Shown here piece by piece: positions 7,854-16,106 of a DNA stretch of 27,758 bases. The notes below the pieces were generated by a model that searched no databases, was not told the origin of the DNA, and saw nothing but the letters and a program-made list of their open reading frames with translations. Source of the DNA: Flavobacteriaceae bacterium UBA6268 (GTDB lineage: Bacteria; Bacteroidota; Bacteroidia; Flavobacteriales; Flavobacteriaceae); NCBI GenBank assembly GCA_002440705.1, contig DJVA01000102.1, positions 1-27,758 on the forward strand. Direction: 5' to 3'. The position numbers were made by a program, and so were the translations under genes. The first letter of the stretch is position 1, and every line of letters starts with the position of its first letter.

Positions 7854-9611
7854 ATGTACAGAACACATACCAACGGCCAGCTCCGTATTGAAGCTGTAAG
7901 CAACACTGTAACCCTTGCAGGGTGGGTGCAAAAGATAAGGGACAAGGGATTTATGATTTGGGTGGATCTTCGCGATCGCTACGGAATAACCCAACTCATT
8001 TTTGATGAGGAACGCACGCCAAAAGCAGTTATGGAAACAGCTTCTAAATTGGGCCGCGAATTTGTGATTCAGGTTACAGGAAAAGTTATCGAAAGGGAAT
8101 CCAAAAATCCCAACATGCCAACGGGCGATATCGAAATCCTGGTTTCAGAATTGACCCTACTCAATCCTTCTTTGACGCCTCCTTTTACCATTGAAGAAGA
8201 GACCGATGGAGGGGAAGATCTTCGAATGAAATTTCGCTATTTGGACATTCGCCGGAAACCCGTCCGGGAAAACCTAATTTTTCGCCATAAAGTAACCATG
8301 GCCGTGCGCAATTACCTTTCCGCACAAAATTTTGTGGAGGTCGAAACTCCTTACCTCATCAAATCCACCCCCGAAGGCGCTAGAGACTTTGTAGTTCCCA
8401 GTCGGATGAACCCCGGACAGTTTTATGCATTGCCGCAATCGCCACAAACATTCAAGCAATTGTTGATGGTGGGAGGTTTGGACAAATACTTTCAAATAGT
8501 AAAATGTTTCCGTGATGAAGACCTTCGTGCCGACCGCCAGCCAGAGTTTACACAGATAGACTGCGAAATGGCCTTTGTGGAACAGGAAGACATCCTAAAT
8601 ACTTTTGAAGGATTAACCCGTCACCTCCTTAAGGAAATTAATGGGGTTACCGTTGAAAAATTTCCAAGAATGACTTTCGATGAGGCCATGAAGCGCTTTG
8701 GAAATGATAAACCCGATATTCGCTTTGGGATGGAATTTGGAGAACTGAACCACGTAACCCAACACAAAGACTTCAATGTGTTCAATCAAGCGGAATTGGT
8801 GGTAGGAATTGCTGTTCCCGGTGGAAATTCGTTTACCCGAAAAGAGATTGACCAACTTATCGATTGGGTGAAACGCCCACAGATTGGAGCGATGGGCATG
8901 GTATATTGTCGCTTTGCAGAAGATGGCACTTTCAAATCGTCTGTTGACAAATTTTATGATGAAGCCGATTTTGCTGAATGGGCCAAGATCACTGGAGCAC
9001 AACCCGGGGACCTTATTTGTGTGCTTTCTGGGAATACTTCCAAAGTACGAGCACAACTTAGTGCCTTACGCATGGAGCTCGCGACAAGGCTTGGTCTGCG
9101 CAAACCTAACGAATTTGCCCCTTTATGGGTCGTGGACTTTCCTCTTTTGGAGTGGGACGAAGAGACCCAACGTTATCATGCCATGCATCACCCTTTCACT
9201 TCTCCAAAGCCCGGGCAGCTGAAATTGCTTGAAACCGATCCTGGTAATGTCAAGGCCAATGCTTACGATTTAGTTTTGAACGGCAATGAAATTGGAGGGG
9301 GATCCATACGGATCCATGACAAAAAAGTCCAAGCCAAGATGTTTGATTATTTAGGGTTTTCCCCAGAAGAAGCAAAGGCCCAATTTGGATTTTTAATGGA
9401 CGCTTTTCAATACGGCGCACCACCCCATGGAGGCATTGCTTTTGGATTGGACCGCTTGGTAGCTATTTTGGGCGGTCAAGAAACCATTAGGGATTTTATT
9501 GCATTCCCAAAAAACAACTCGGGGCGTGATGTCATGATCGATGCGCCAGCAGCAATTCACCAAGAACAACTGGATGAATTGAATTTGAAAACCACCCACA
9601 GTGAAAACTAA
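7854..9611 (+). CDS. aspS: aspartate--tRNA ligase (aspartyl-tRNA synthetase)
   Basis: A 585-residue class II synthetase, the usual length for bacterial AspRS. It charges tRNA-Asp with aspartate in the cytosol. The N-terminal OB-fold anticodon-binding domain (about residues 1-105) includes GWVQKIRDKG. The catalytic domain follows with RYLDIRRKP, the LPQSPQ segment, motif 2 (IVKCFRDEDLRADRQPEF) and motif 3 (HGGIAFGLDRLVAILGG). The insert between motifs 2 and 3 is the bacterial GAD-type domain. ATG 7854 sits 21 bp after the -7 element. The last codons overlap the start of the permease gene, so the downstream transport genes probably share this promoter. Confidence 0.97.
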   Translation: MYRTHTNGQLRIEAVSNTVTLAGWVQKIRDKGFMIWVDLRDRYGITQLIFDEERTPKAVMETASKLGREFVIQVTGKVIERESKNPNMPTGDIEILVSELTLLNPSLTPPFTIEEETDGGEDLRMKFRYLDIRRKPVRENLIFRHKVTMAVRNYLSAQNFVEVETPYLIKSTPEGARDFVVPSRMNPGQFYALPQSPQTFKQLLMVGGLDKYFQIVKCFRDEDLRADRQPEFTQIDCEMAFVEQEDILNTFEGLTRHLLKEINGVTVEKFPRMTFDEAMKRFGNDKPDIRFGMEFGELNHVTQHKDFNVFNQAELVVGIAVPGGNSFTRKEIDQLIDWVKRPQIGAMGMVYCRFAEDGTFKSSVDKFYDEADFAEWAKITGAQPGDLICVLSGNTSKVRAQLSALRMELATRLGLRKPNEFAPLWVVDFPLLEWDEETQRYHAMHHPFTSPKPGQLKLLETDPGNVKANAYDLVLNGNEIGGGSIRIHDKKVQAKMFDYLGFSPEEAKAQFGFLMDAFQYGAPPHGGIAFGLDRLVAILGGQETIRDFIAFPKNNSGRDVMIDAPAAIHQEQLDELNLKTTHSEN

Positions 9612-11367
9612 AATTCACAAAAAACTCAACGAGCTGGAATCCACAGCCATTTGTGGAAACGATATTAGCTCTTCGGTTCTTTACGTTTCTGCACTTGCCA
9701 TTGGATTCGCCGGACAATACGCTTGGATTACCCTCTTGATTGTTTCGGTGGTTTTGTTCCTTTTCAGGAGGATTTATGGCGAAGTGGTTGGGGCACTTCC
9801 CTTGAATGGAGGGGCGTACAATGCCCTCTTGAATACCACAAGCAAGTTTATGGCCTCCTTTGCAGCCACGCTTACCATCCTTTCGTACATGGCTACCGCT
9901 GTAATTTCGGCCAATGAAGCCATCCACTATTTACACCACTTGGTAACTTCAATGCCCATTATCTTGGCTACTGTAGGATTACTTGCAGTCTTTGCCCTAT
10001 TGACCATTGGAGGGATTACGGAATCAGCAAAAGTAGCCATCGGTATTTTTTTGTTCCATTTACTGTCTTTATTGGTCCTTGGAACTTTTGCCATAATGTA
10101 TTTAATAACGCATGGTGGTGCTGTTTTTTTTCAGAATTGGCACCTCCCCACCAAAGAAGGCGGCATCCTTGTGGCCATATTTTTAGGCTTTTCAGCTTCC
10201 ATGTTGGGCGTTTCAGGGTTTGAAAGTTCTGCCAATTTTGTGGAAGAACAGAAAAAAGGGGTCTTCCCGAAAACCCTCAGAAACATGTGGGGCATTGTGA
10301 GCATTATTAATCCTTTGATGGCCATTTTTGCACTAGCCATCTTTGCCATTCCAGTTTTGCAGAGTAGTGATTATCAAAACACCTTATTGGTAGAAATGGC
10401 TTCTCATGTAGGAGGCAGTTGGCTTGCCACGCTCATTTCCATCGATGCTTTTTTGGTATTGAGCGGTGCCGTACTTACCAGTTTTGTGGGTGTTACAGGG
10501 CTTTTGGAACGAATGACGCTGGACCGGATTATGCCGCAGTTTTTCTTGAAGAAAAATAATCGAGGAAGTTCGTACAGGATCATCATCATTTTTTTCATTC
10601 TTTCGGTTTCGGTATTACTAATTACCAGCGGTGAAGTAACATTACTTGCGGGAGTGTATACCATTTCATTTTTGTCGGTAATGGCTTTGTTTGGAATTGG
10701 CAACATTTTATTGAAAGTGAAAAGGGCAGCATTGCCCAGGCCAGAACGTGCACGGTGGCTCTCGGTTTTCTTGGCAATTGTTGCCGTTATTGTTGCTTTG
10801 ATTGGGAACATCACCATGGAACCTTCCGGGGACAATCCAAGCAATTTAGCGGTATTTCTGGATTACTTTGTCCCCTTTATTATTTTCATTATTTTTATGC
10901 TTAATCGCACTTTAGTGTTGCGATTGCTTTTGAACTTACTGCACTACATCTTTGATCCCTTAAGGAAATTAGTGCTGCACATCGACAAGAAGACCCTCAC
11001 CTACATCAATAAAATCAATGAACAGGAGTTTGTGTTTTTCACCAAAGGAGATAATGTGGCCACTTTGAATAAGGTCATGCTTTACATTAAAAAGAACGAG
11101 CATACCCGAAAAATCAAAATTGTACACATCGTTCAAGAGGGGCAGGAAGTGCCCAAAAACCTCCCCCTTGAAATTGATTTTTTAAATCGGGAATACCCAG
11201 AAATAAAAATTGAATTTGTTATTGAGGAAGGAGAGTTCAGTCCAAAACTGATTCAAAATCTCTCCAAAAAATGGAACATTCCCGTAAACTTTATGTTTAT
11301 TGGTTCGCCTAGCGATAAATTTATGTACAGTATCGAAGAGTTGGGTGGCGTACGTTTAATCATATAA
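9601..11367 (+). CDS. APC-superfamily amino acid/polyamine permease with C-terminal cytosolic domain
   Basis: A 588-residue protein with about 12 hydrophobic segments over residues 15-455, starting with the APC pattern NDISSSVLYVSALAIG and continuing with LPLNGGAYNALLN. It should be a secondary transporter for amino acids or related compounds; the substrate is not identifiable. Residues of about 461-588 form a soluble tail with alternating beta and alpha segments that looks like a nucleotide-binding or stress-protein fold, which is unusual for simple APC permeases. The start is GTG at 9601, overlapping aspS by 11 bp; no better start fits the first membrane segment. The ClC gene follows after 7 bp. 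Confidence 0.82.
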   Translation: MKTKIHKKLNELESTAICGNDISSSVLYVSALAIGFAGQYAWITLLIVSVVLFLFRRIYGEVVGALPLNGGAYNALLNTTSKFMASFAATLTILSYMATAVISANEAIHYLHHLVTSMPIILATVGLLAVFALLTIGGITESAKVAIGIFLFHLLSLLVLGTFAIMYLITHGGAVFFQNWHLPTKEGGILVAIFLGFSASMLGVSGFESSANFVEEQKKGVFPKTLRNMWGIVSIINPLMAIFALAIFAIPVLQSSDYQNTLLVEMASHVGGSWLATLISIDAFLVLSGAVLTSFVGVTGLLERMTLDRIMPQFFLKKNNRGSSYRIIIIFFILSVSVLLITSGEVTLLAGVYTISFLSVMALFGIGNILLKVKRAALPRPERARWLSVFLAIVAVIVALIGNITMEPSGDNPSNLAVFLDYFVPFIIFIIFMLNRTLVLRLLLNLLHYIFDPLRKLVLHIDKKTLTYINKINEQEFVFFTKGDNVATLNKVMLYIKKNEHTRKIKIVHIVQEGQEVPKNLPLEIDFLNREYPEIKIEFVIEEGEFSPKLIQNLSKKWNIPVNFMFIGSPSDKFMYSIEELGGVRLII

Positions 11368-11374
11368 GGGGGGT

Positions 11375-13165
11375 ATGGAGTTCAAAAAGGTTCTCACGAA
11401 ATTTCTTATTTGGCGGGCCAAGAATATTTCCCACAAGCAGTTTATTTACATTTTGAGCATGCTTGCGGGATTCCTTTCCGGTGTTGGAGCTGTAATCCTT
11501 AAAAACCTTACCCACTTTTTTCAGCACTTATTAGAGGGCAATTTGGTACGTAACATCCATCATGCTTTTTACTTTGTTTTCCCCATTATTGGTTTTGCGC
11601 TGGTGTACCTCATCATAAAATATGTGCTCCGCAACAAAGTAAGCCATGGAATTCCATCCACCCTGTATGCCATATCCAAACGGAAGGGTTTTATGAGGCA
11701 GTACCAAATTTTTGGGTCCATTCTTACGGCTCCTATTACGGTTGGTTTTGGAGGTTCTGTAGGGCTGGAAGGCCCTACTGTGGCAACTGGGGCGGCTATA
11801 AGTTCGAACATGGCACGATTGTTTCACCTCAGTCAAAATTCAAGAACCCTGCTCATAAGCTGTGCCGCTGCCGGAGCCATGTCGGCCATATTTAAAGCTC
11901 CGGTTGCAGCCATCGTGTTCGCTATAGAGGTGTTCAGTTTGGATTTAACCCTAGCGTCCTTGGTCCCTCTTTTGTTGGCCTCCGTCTCGGCCATCATCAC
12001 CTCCTATTTTTTCTTCGGCAACGACATCCTGCTCCCTTTTACCATTGAGGACAAATTTGCCCTTAAAGACGTGCCTTTCTACATCCTCTTGGGAACCATC
12101 GCTGGATTTGTCTCCATATACTTTACCGAGATGTACGACCGCATACAAAGGTTCTTCGATAAAATTGGCTCCCCCATTAAAAGACTGGTCATTGGAGGCA
12201 TCGGTATTGGGCTTTTGGTCTATTTTATACCACCACTTTACGGAGAGGGTTTTGACGTAATCAACAATCTGGTTCAGGGAAACCCTGAAAAAGCTCTTGA
12301 AAACAATTTCCTCAACCTAGACATTTCCAATGTCTATATTACAATTGCACTTTTGGGGGGCCTGGTGGTTTTCAAGATCATTGCCAGTTCCCTTACTTTT
12401 GGGGCGGGTGGCGTTGGTGGTATTTTTGCCCCTACTTTGTTTATGGGAAGTATTATGGGCTATACAGTGGCCAAGATTCTCAACCTTTTTAGGTTTACTG
12501 ACAGTCCAATTTCTGAAAGTAATTTCACCCTTGTGGGCATGACAGGTTTAATGGCAGGGGTTTTACATGCCCCCCTTACAGCCATTTTCCTGATTGCAGA
12601 AGTAACAGGAGGTTATGAACTATTTATTCCACTTATGATTACGGCTACCATCTCCTTCACCATAACCAAATACTTTTTGCCCCATTCGGTATATACCATG
12701 GAGTTGGGGAGAAAGGGCGAACTTATTACCCACAATAAGGACCACGCTGTATTGACATTGATGGATATCGAATCGGTTGTGGAAAAGAACTTCATCGCGG
12801 TTCCACCCAGCATGACCCTAGGCGACATTGTGAAGGAAGCTGTAATAAAATCGAATCGAAATATTTTTCCTGTAGTCCATCCCGAAAATGAAACACTTAT
12901 AGGCATTATCCTACTGGATGACTTGCGCCCCGTGATGTTTGACCAATCTTTGTACAAGGAGGTTACTGCCAACGACTTGATGCAAAACCCTATGGCTATT
13001 ATTGATTTGGAAAAGGACCGCATGACCGATGTGATGAAAAAATTTCAAGATACCGGTGCCTGGAACTTGCCCGTAATTTCAAAAGATCGCTACTACGGTT
13101 TTGTATCCAAATCGAAATTACTCACCGCCTACCGAAGAAAATTAATTGATTTTGCCGTTAATTAA
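11375..13165 (+). CDS. ClC-family chloride channel with CBS domain pair
   Basis: A 596-residue ClC protein. The three anion-selectivity segments are visible: SHGIP (residues 90-94), GLEGP with the gating Glu132, and GGIFAP (residues 348-353). Tyr440 aligns with the ion-coordinating Tyr445 of the E. coli exchanger. At the internal proton-glutamate position (Glu203 in E. coli) the motif reads IEV, with Val186, as in ClC channels rather than H+/Cl- exchangers. Two CBS modules occupy about residues 465-525 and 530-590 and may sense adenine nucleotides. It lies 7 bp after the permease gene, with a small membrane-protein gene directly after its stop, so it is part of the aspS transcript. Confidence 0.92.
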   Translation: MEFKKVLTKFLIWRAKNISHKQFIYILSMLAGFLSGVGAVILKNLTHFFQHLLEGNLVRNIHHAFYFVFPIIGFALVYLIIKYVLRNKVSHGIPSTLYAISKRKGFMRQYQIFGSILTAPITVGFGGSVGLEGPTVATGAAISSNMARLFHLSQNSRTLLISCAAAGAMSAIFKAPVAAIVFAIEVFSLDLTLASLVPLLLASVSAIITSYFFFGNDILLPFTIEDKFALKDVPFYILLGTIAGFVSIYFTEMYDRIQRFFDKIGSPIKRLVIGGIGIGLLVYFIPPLYGEGFDVINNLVQGNPEKALENNFLNLDISNVYITIALLGGLVVFKIIASSLTFGAGGVGGIFAPTLFMGSIMGYTVAKILNLFRFTDSPISESNFTLVGMTGLMAGVLHAPLTAIFLIAEVTGGYELFIPLMITATISFTITKYFLPHSVYTMELGRKGELITHNKDHAVLTLMDIESVVEKNFIAVPPSMTLGDIVKEAVIKSNRNIFPVVHPENETLIGIILLDDLRPVMFDQSLYKEVTANDLMQNPMAIIDLEKDRMTDVMKKFQDTGAWNLPVISKDRYYGFVSKSKLLTAYRRKLIDFAVN

Positions 13166-13411
13166 ATGAAATACTTTCTGCGCATACTCTTTTTTGGAAT
13201 CATCCTAGGTTTTATTGCCGGCTTTTACCTAAAACCCGACGACCCTAAAACAGGAAACCTTATCATAGGGCTTTCGGTATGTACCCTTTTCTTCGTGCTC
13301 ATGCCATTATTTGTATATCACCGTTGGAGGAAGAAAGACCTCAAGGATTACATGCTTACTAAGGAAAATATCAAAAAAATGATGAACCACGAGCAAGATA
13401 AAAAGGGGTGA
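13166..13411 (+). CDS. small two-helix membrane protein, unknown function
   Basis: An 81-residue protein with two predicted membrane helices (about residues 4-21 and 31-50) and a basic, charged cytoplasmic tail. I do not recognise a family. ATG comes immediately after the TAA of the ClC gene with no gap, so translation is probably coupled to the channel gene. It may be an accessory factor of the channel or permease, but the sequence gives no direct evidence for this. Confidence 0.7.
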   Translation: MKYFLRILFFGIILGFIAGFYLKPDDPKTGNLIIGLSVCTLFFVLMPLFVYHRWRKKDLKDYMLTKENIKKMMNHEQDKKG

Positions 13412-13467
13412 GGTGCATTTTTCTAAAAAATTTTACAGTTTGTTAACATTATAGGGCGGAATTATAG

Positions 13468-13475
13468 TACCTTTA
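13468..13475 (+). promoter_or_regulatory. possible -7 element of the cold-shock gene
   Basis: TACCTTTA matches TAnnTTTG except for the last base and lies 29 bp before the start. A TTTG at 13439-13442 is 25 bp upstream, longer than usual, so the pairing is uncertain. The leader that follows is almost entirely A/T, which is common before cold-shock genes. Confidence 0.4.
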
Positions 13476-13504
13476 AATCATTAATTATTTTTTATTTATT
13501 TACA

Positions 13505-13702
13505 ATGGAAGGAACAGTTAAGTTTTTCAACGAATCAAAAGGTTATGGTTTCATCGTTAACAATGAAACCGGCAAGGACATATTTGTACATGTCACTGGA
13601 TTGAATGGGGAAGCCCTCAATGAAGGAGATAAGGTCGAATATGTAGAAGCCGAAGGCCGAAAAGGAATGGTAGCTACTCAAGTACGTGTGATACACGAAT
13701 AA
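13505..13702 (+). CDS. cold-shock domain protein (CspA family)
   Basis: A 65-residue single cold-shock domain, full length for the family. It shows RNP1 (KGYGFI, residues 12-17) and RNP2 (DIFVHV, residues 25-30), the aromatic and basic strands that bind single-stranded RNA or DNA. It should act as an RNA chaperone, melting mRNA structure in the cytosol. It is monocistronic: its own A/T-rich leader precedes it, and a terminator shared with the convergent deaminase gene follows. Which paralogue it is, and whether cold induces it, cannot be told. Confidence 0.95.
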   Translation: MEGTVKFFNESKGYGFIVNNETGKDIFVHVTGLNGEALNEGDKVEYVEAEGRKGMVATQVRVIHE

Positions 13703-13726
13703 GAATAAATCCACTAACCTATTGCA

Positions 13727-13758
13727 AACCCTCCCAAGTGTACTTCGGAGGGTTTTTT
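13727..13758 (+). terminator. intrinsic terminator between csp and the convergent deaminase gene
   Basis: A perfect 8-bp stem AACCCTCC (13727-13734) with GGAGGGTT (13747-13754) is followed by TTTT on the plus strand. The inner AAGT/ACTT can extend it. The hairpin ends 2 bp inside the stop codon of the minus-strand gene. Confidence 0.8.
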
Positions 13759-14203
13759 AATTGAGGTTGCGCTTTTCAATAAAAAACCGGGTCAACAAAT
13801 GGGATGCCTCATCTTCCATAAGTCCTCCTTCCATAACGGTTTTGGGATGGAGCTTGGTTTGCATAGCAATACAACCTCTTTGCTCGTCGCGTGCTGCGTA
13901 AACCACTTTGGAAACCTGACTCCAAAAAAGGGCCCCTGCACACATCTGGCAGGGTTCGAGCGTTACATAAAGTGTACAGTCCTTCAGGTACTTGCCGCCA
14001 AGAAAATTGGCTGCCGCAGTGATGGCCTGCATCTCGGCATGTGCTGTTACGTCATTAAGGGTTTCCGTGAGGTTATGGGCCCTTGCAATGACTTGATTTT
14101 TTATAACGATGACAGCACCTATAGGGACTTCACCTTTTTCAAAAGCCTTTTCCGCTTCGTCCAAAGCTTTTTTCATAAAAAACCGGTCATCAAATGGATC
14201 CAT
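13757..14203 (-). CDS. tadA: tRNA-adenosine deaminase-like nucleoside deaminase (TadA family)
   Basis: A 148-residue zinc-dependent deaminase. The zinc and proton-shuttle motif HAE is at residues 55-57 and the second zinc motif PCQMC is at residues 84-88, as in TadA and related cytidine/guanine deaminases. The EVPIGAVIV stretch near the N-terminus is typical of TadA, which makes inosine at the wobble base of tRNA-Arg(ACG). A guanine-deaminase role cannot be fully excluded, but the motif spacing and size favour TadA. It is divergent from dxs; its -7 element TATTTTTG (minus strand) is at 14224-14231, about 20 bp before the ATG. Confidence 0.88.
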   Translation of the reverse strand: MDPFDDRFFMKKALDEAEKAFEKGEVPIGAVIVIKNQVIARAHNLTETLNDVTAHAEMQAITAAANFLGGKYLKDCTLYVTLEPCQMCAGALFWSQVSKVVYAARDEQRGCIAMQTKLHPKTVMEGGLMEDEASHLLTRFFIEKRNLN

Positions 14204-14223
14204 GAGGGAACAAAATTTAAATT

Positions 14224-14231
14224 CAAAAATA
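14224..14231 (-). promoter_or_regulatory. -7 element of the deaminase gene
   Basis: Read on the minus strand, this is TATTTTTG, a perfect TAnnTTTG, 20 bp before the deaminase start. It lies in the 82-bp divergent region shared with dxs. Confidence 0.6.
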
Positions 14232-14273
14232 CAAATTCAAAATTGGAAACTTAGCAAGAAATCAGGAATAGCG

Positions 14274-14281
14274 TATCTTTG
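14274..14281 (+). promoter_or_regulatory. -7 element of dxs, implying a near-leaderless mRNA
   Basis: TATCTTTG matches TAnnTTTG exactly and lies only 4 bp before the GTG chosen as the dxs start. TTAG at 14251-14254 is at the right distance (19 bp) for a weak -33 element. Confidence 0.6.
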
Positions 14282-14285
14282 TCTT

Positions 14286-16058
14286 GTGCCAAAAAAATTG
14301 TTGGATACCATACAATTCCCTACAGATCTTCGAAAAATTCCCGAGGGACAACTTCCTGATCTTGCTCAGGAACTGAGGGATTTCATTATTACTATTGTTG
14401 CCACCAAAGAAGGACATCTCGGTGCTAGTTTGGGCGTGGTGGAATTAACTATCGCATTGCATTACGTTTTCGATACCCCAAACGACCTTTTGGTATGGGA
14501 TGTGGGGCATCAGGCGTATGGACATAAAATTTTGACCGGACGAAAAGAGGTATTCCATACCAATCGGCAACTGAATGGCCTTAGTGGATTTCCAAAGCGA
14601 AGTGAGAGCATTTACGATACATTTGGAGTGGGTCACAGTAGCACTGCTATTTCTGCGGCATTGGGCATGGCCATGGCAGCGCAATTGGATAACAACAAAA
14701 CCCGGCAGCACATTGCGGTAGTAGGGGATGCCTCCATTGCCAGTGGAATGGCCTTTGAAGCGTTGAACCATGCTGGGGTTTCAAAAACCAATCTCTTGAT
14801 TGTCTTAAACGATAACGCCATTGGCATCGATCCCAGTGTAGGGGCACTAAAGGAATATCTGACCCACACTACCTTGGAGCATTTTCCAGAAAAAGGGAAT
14901 CTTTTCGAAGCGCTAAACTTCAATTACACGGGGCCCATCGATGGGCACGATCTCCCAAAATTACTACTAGAATTGAGGAGATTGAAACAAAAGGGCGGAC
15001 CTAAATTGCTTCACATAGTTACCAAAAAAGGGAAAGGGTTGCGACAGGCCGAAGAAAATCAAGTACAGTACCACGCACCAGGAAAATTTGATGCCAACAC
15101 CGGGGAAATTCTGCCTAAACCAGATTTAAACCTCCCTCCCAAATTTCAAGACGTCTTTGGGCTTACGCTTTTAGAACTTGCCGAAAAAAACCCGAATATT
15201 ATCGGCATAACCCCTGCCATGCCTACGGGGAGCTCCCTAAAATTCATGATGGAAAAATTTCCTGAAAGAGCGTTCGATGTGGGGATTGCCGAACAACACG
15301 CAGTAACACTATCTGCCGGTTTGGCCACCCAAGGAAAGGTCGTTTTTTGCAACATCTATTCTACCTTTTTACAAAGAGGATACGATCAATTGATTCACGA
15401 CGTTTGCCTACAGGACCTGCCGGTAATCTTTTGTTTGGATCGTGCTGGAATCGTAGGCGAAGATGGAGCTACCCACCATGGTATTTTTGATTTGGCCTAT
15501 CTTAGAGCCATTCCCAATCTTTACATTGCTGCGCCCAGAAATGAAATAGCACTCCGAAATTTACTGTTTACCGCTCAGCTGGGATTGGACCACCCCATTG
15601 CCATTCGTTACCCTCGAGGTAGGGGGACGATTACTGACTGGCAACTGCCTTTTGACAAAGTTTCAATTGGGAAGGGAACCCTTCTGAAAAATGGGGAGAC
15701 CATCGCTGTATTGTCGATTGGCTTTATCGCAAAAAATGTCACGGAAGCTATCGATGGATTGGGAATCCCCGCAAAGGTTGCACATTACGATCTTAAGTTT
15801 TTAAAACCACTCGACAAAGAATTACTGCATTCTGTATTTCAAAATTTTGAAACAATAATTACTGTAGAAGATGGTGTATTAAATGGAGGTTTTGGCAGTG
15901 CCATTGCTGAATTTTCCGCACAACACCGATATCAAAAAAACCTGCATGCTTTAGGGGTTCCTGATGTGTTCCCAGAGCACGGAAGCATTTCCGAACTCCA
16001 AGAACTGATAGGAATTTCCCCAAATAAAATTGCACAAGTAATTGAAAGCTACCTATAA
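14286..16058 (+). CDS. dxs: 1-deoxy-D-xylulose-5-phosphate synthase
   Basis: Makes 1-deoxyxylulose 5-phosphate from pyruvate and glyceraldehyde 3-phosphate with thiamine diphosphate, the first step of the MEP isoprenoid pathway. From GTG 14286 it has 590 residues, the size of flavobacterial Dxs. Visible motifs are EGHLGASLG, the HQAYGHK segment, a TPP-binding region with GDASIASGMAFEALNHAG and LNDNAIGIDPSVG, the catalytic-Glu segment VGIAEQHAVTLSAG, and DRAGIVGEDGATHHGIFDL. The open frame runs 59 codons further upstream into the deaminase gene, but the -7 element at 14274-14281 rules that out. The chosen start also aligns with the family pattern of a short Lys-Leu-Leu lead before PTDLR. Confidence 0.95.
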   Translation: MPKKLLDTIQFPTDLRKIPEGQLPDLAQELRDFIITIVATKEGHLGASLGVVELTIALHYVFDTPNDLLVWDVGHQAYGHKILTGRKEVFHTNRQLNGLSGFPKRSESIYDTFGVGHSSTAISAALGMAMAAQLDNNKTRQHIAVVGDASIASGMAFEALNHAGVSKTNLLIVLNDNAIGIDPSVGALKEYLTHTTLEHFPEKGNLFEALNFNYTGPIDGHDLPKLLLELRRLKQKGGPKLLHIVTKKGKGLRQAEENQVQYHAPGKFDANTGEILPKPDLNLPPKFQDVFGLTLLELAEKNPNIIGITPAMPTGSSLKFMMEKFPERAFDVGIAEQHAVTLSAGLATQGKVVFCNIYSTFLQRGYDQLIHDVCLQDLPVIFCLDRAGIVGEDGATHHGIFDLAYLRAIPNLYIAAPRNEIALRNLLFTAQLGLDHPIAIRYPRGRGTITDWQLPFDKVSIGKGTLLKNGETIAVLSIGFIAKNVTEAIDGLGIPAKVAHYDLKFLKPLDKELLHSVFQNFETIITVEDGVLNGGFGSAIAEFSAQHRYQKNLHALGVPDVFPEHGSISELQELIGISPNKIAQVIESYL

Positions 16059-16085
16059 AAAAAGCCCTCCATAAAGAAGGGCTTT
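16059..16085 (-). terminator. intrinsic terminator of the M36 protease gene (minus strand)
   Basis: Stem AAAGCCC (16061-16067) pairs with GGGCTTT (16079-16085). On the minus strand the hairpin is followed by a run of seven T, so it ends the protease transcript. On the plus strand A-rich sequence follows, so it would stop dxs transcripts less well. Confidence 0.75.
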
Positions 16086-16106
16086 AAAATCATTAAATTA
16101 AGTAGC

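Noticed and set aside
13442..13449. TTAACAT near the cold-shock promoter as a fifth repeat-type promoter
   Set aside because: Only one unit is present and its distance to the -7 element does not fit the shared 11-bp phase and 8-bp spacing.
14109..14285. 59-codon N-terminal extension of dxs overlapping the deaminase gene
   Set aside because: It runs antisense through conserved deaminase codons, contains the dxs and tadA -7 elements, and has no counterpart in Dxs proteins.
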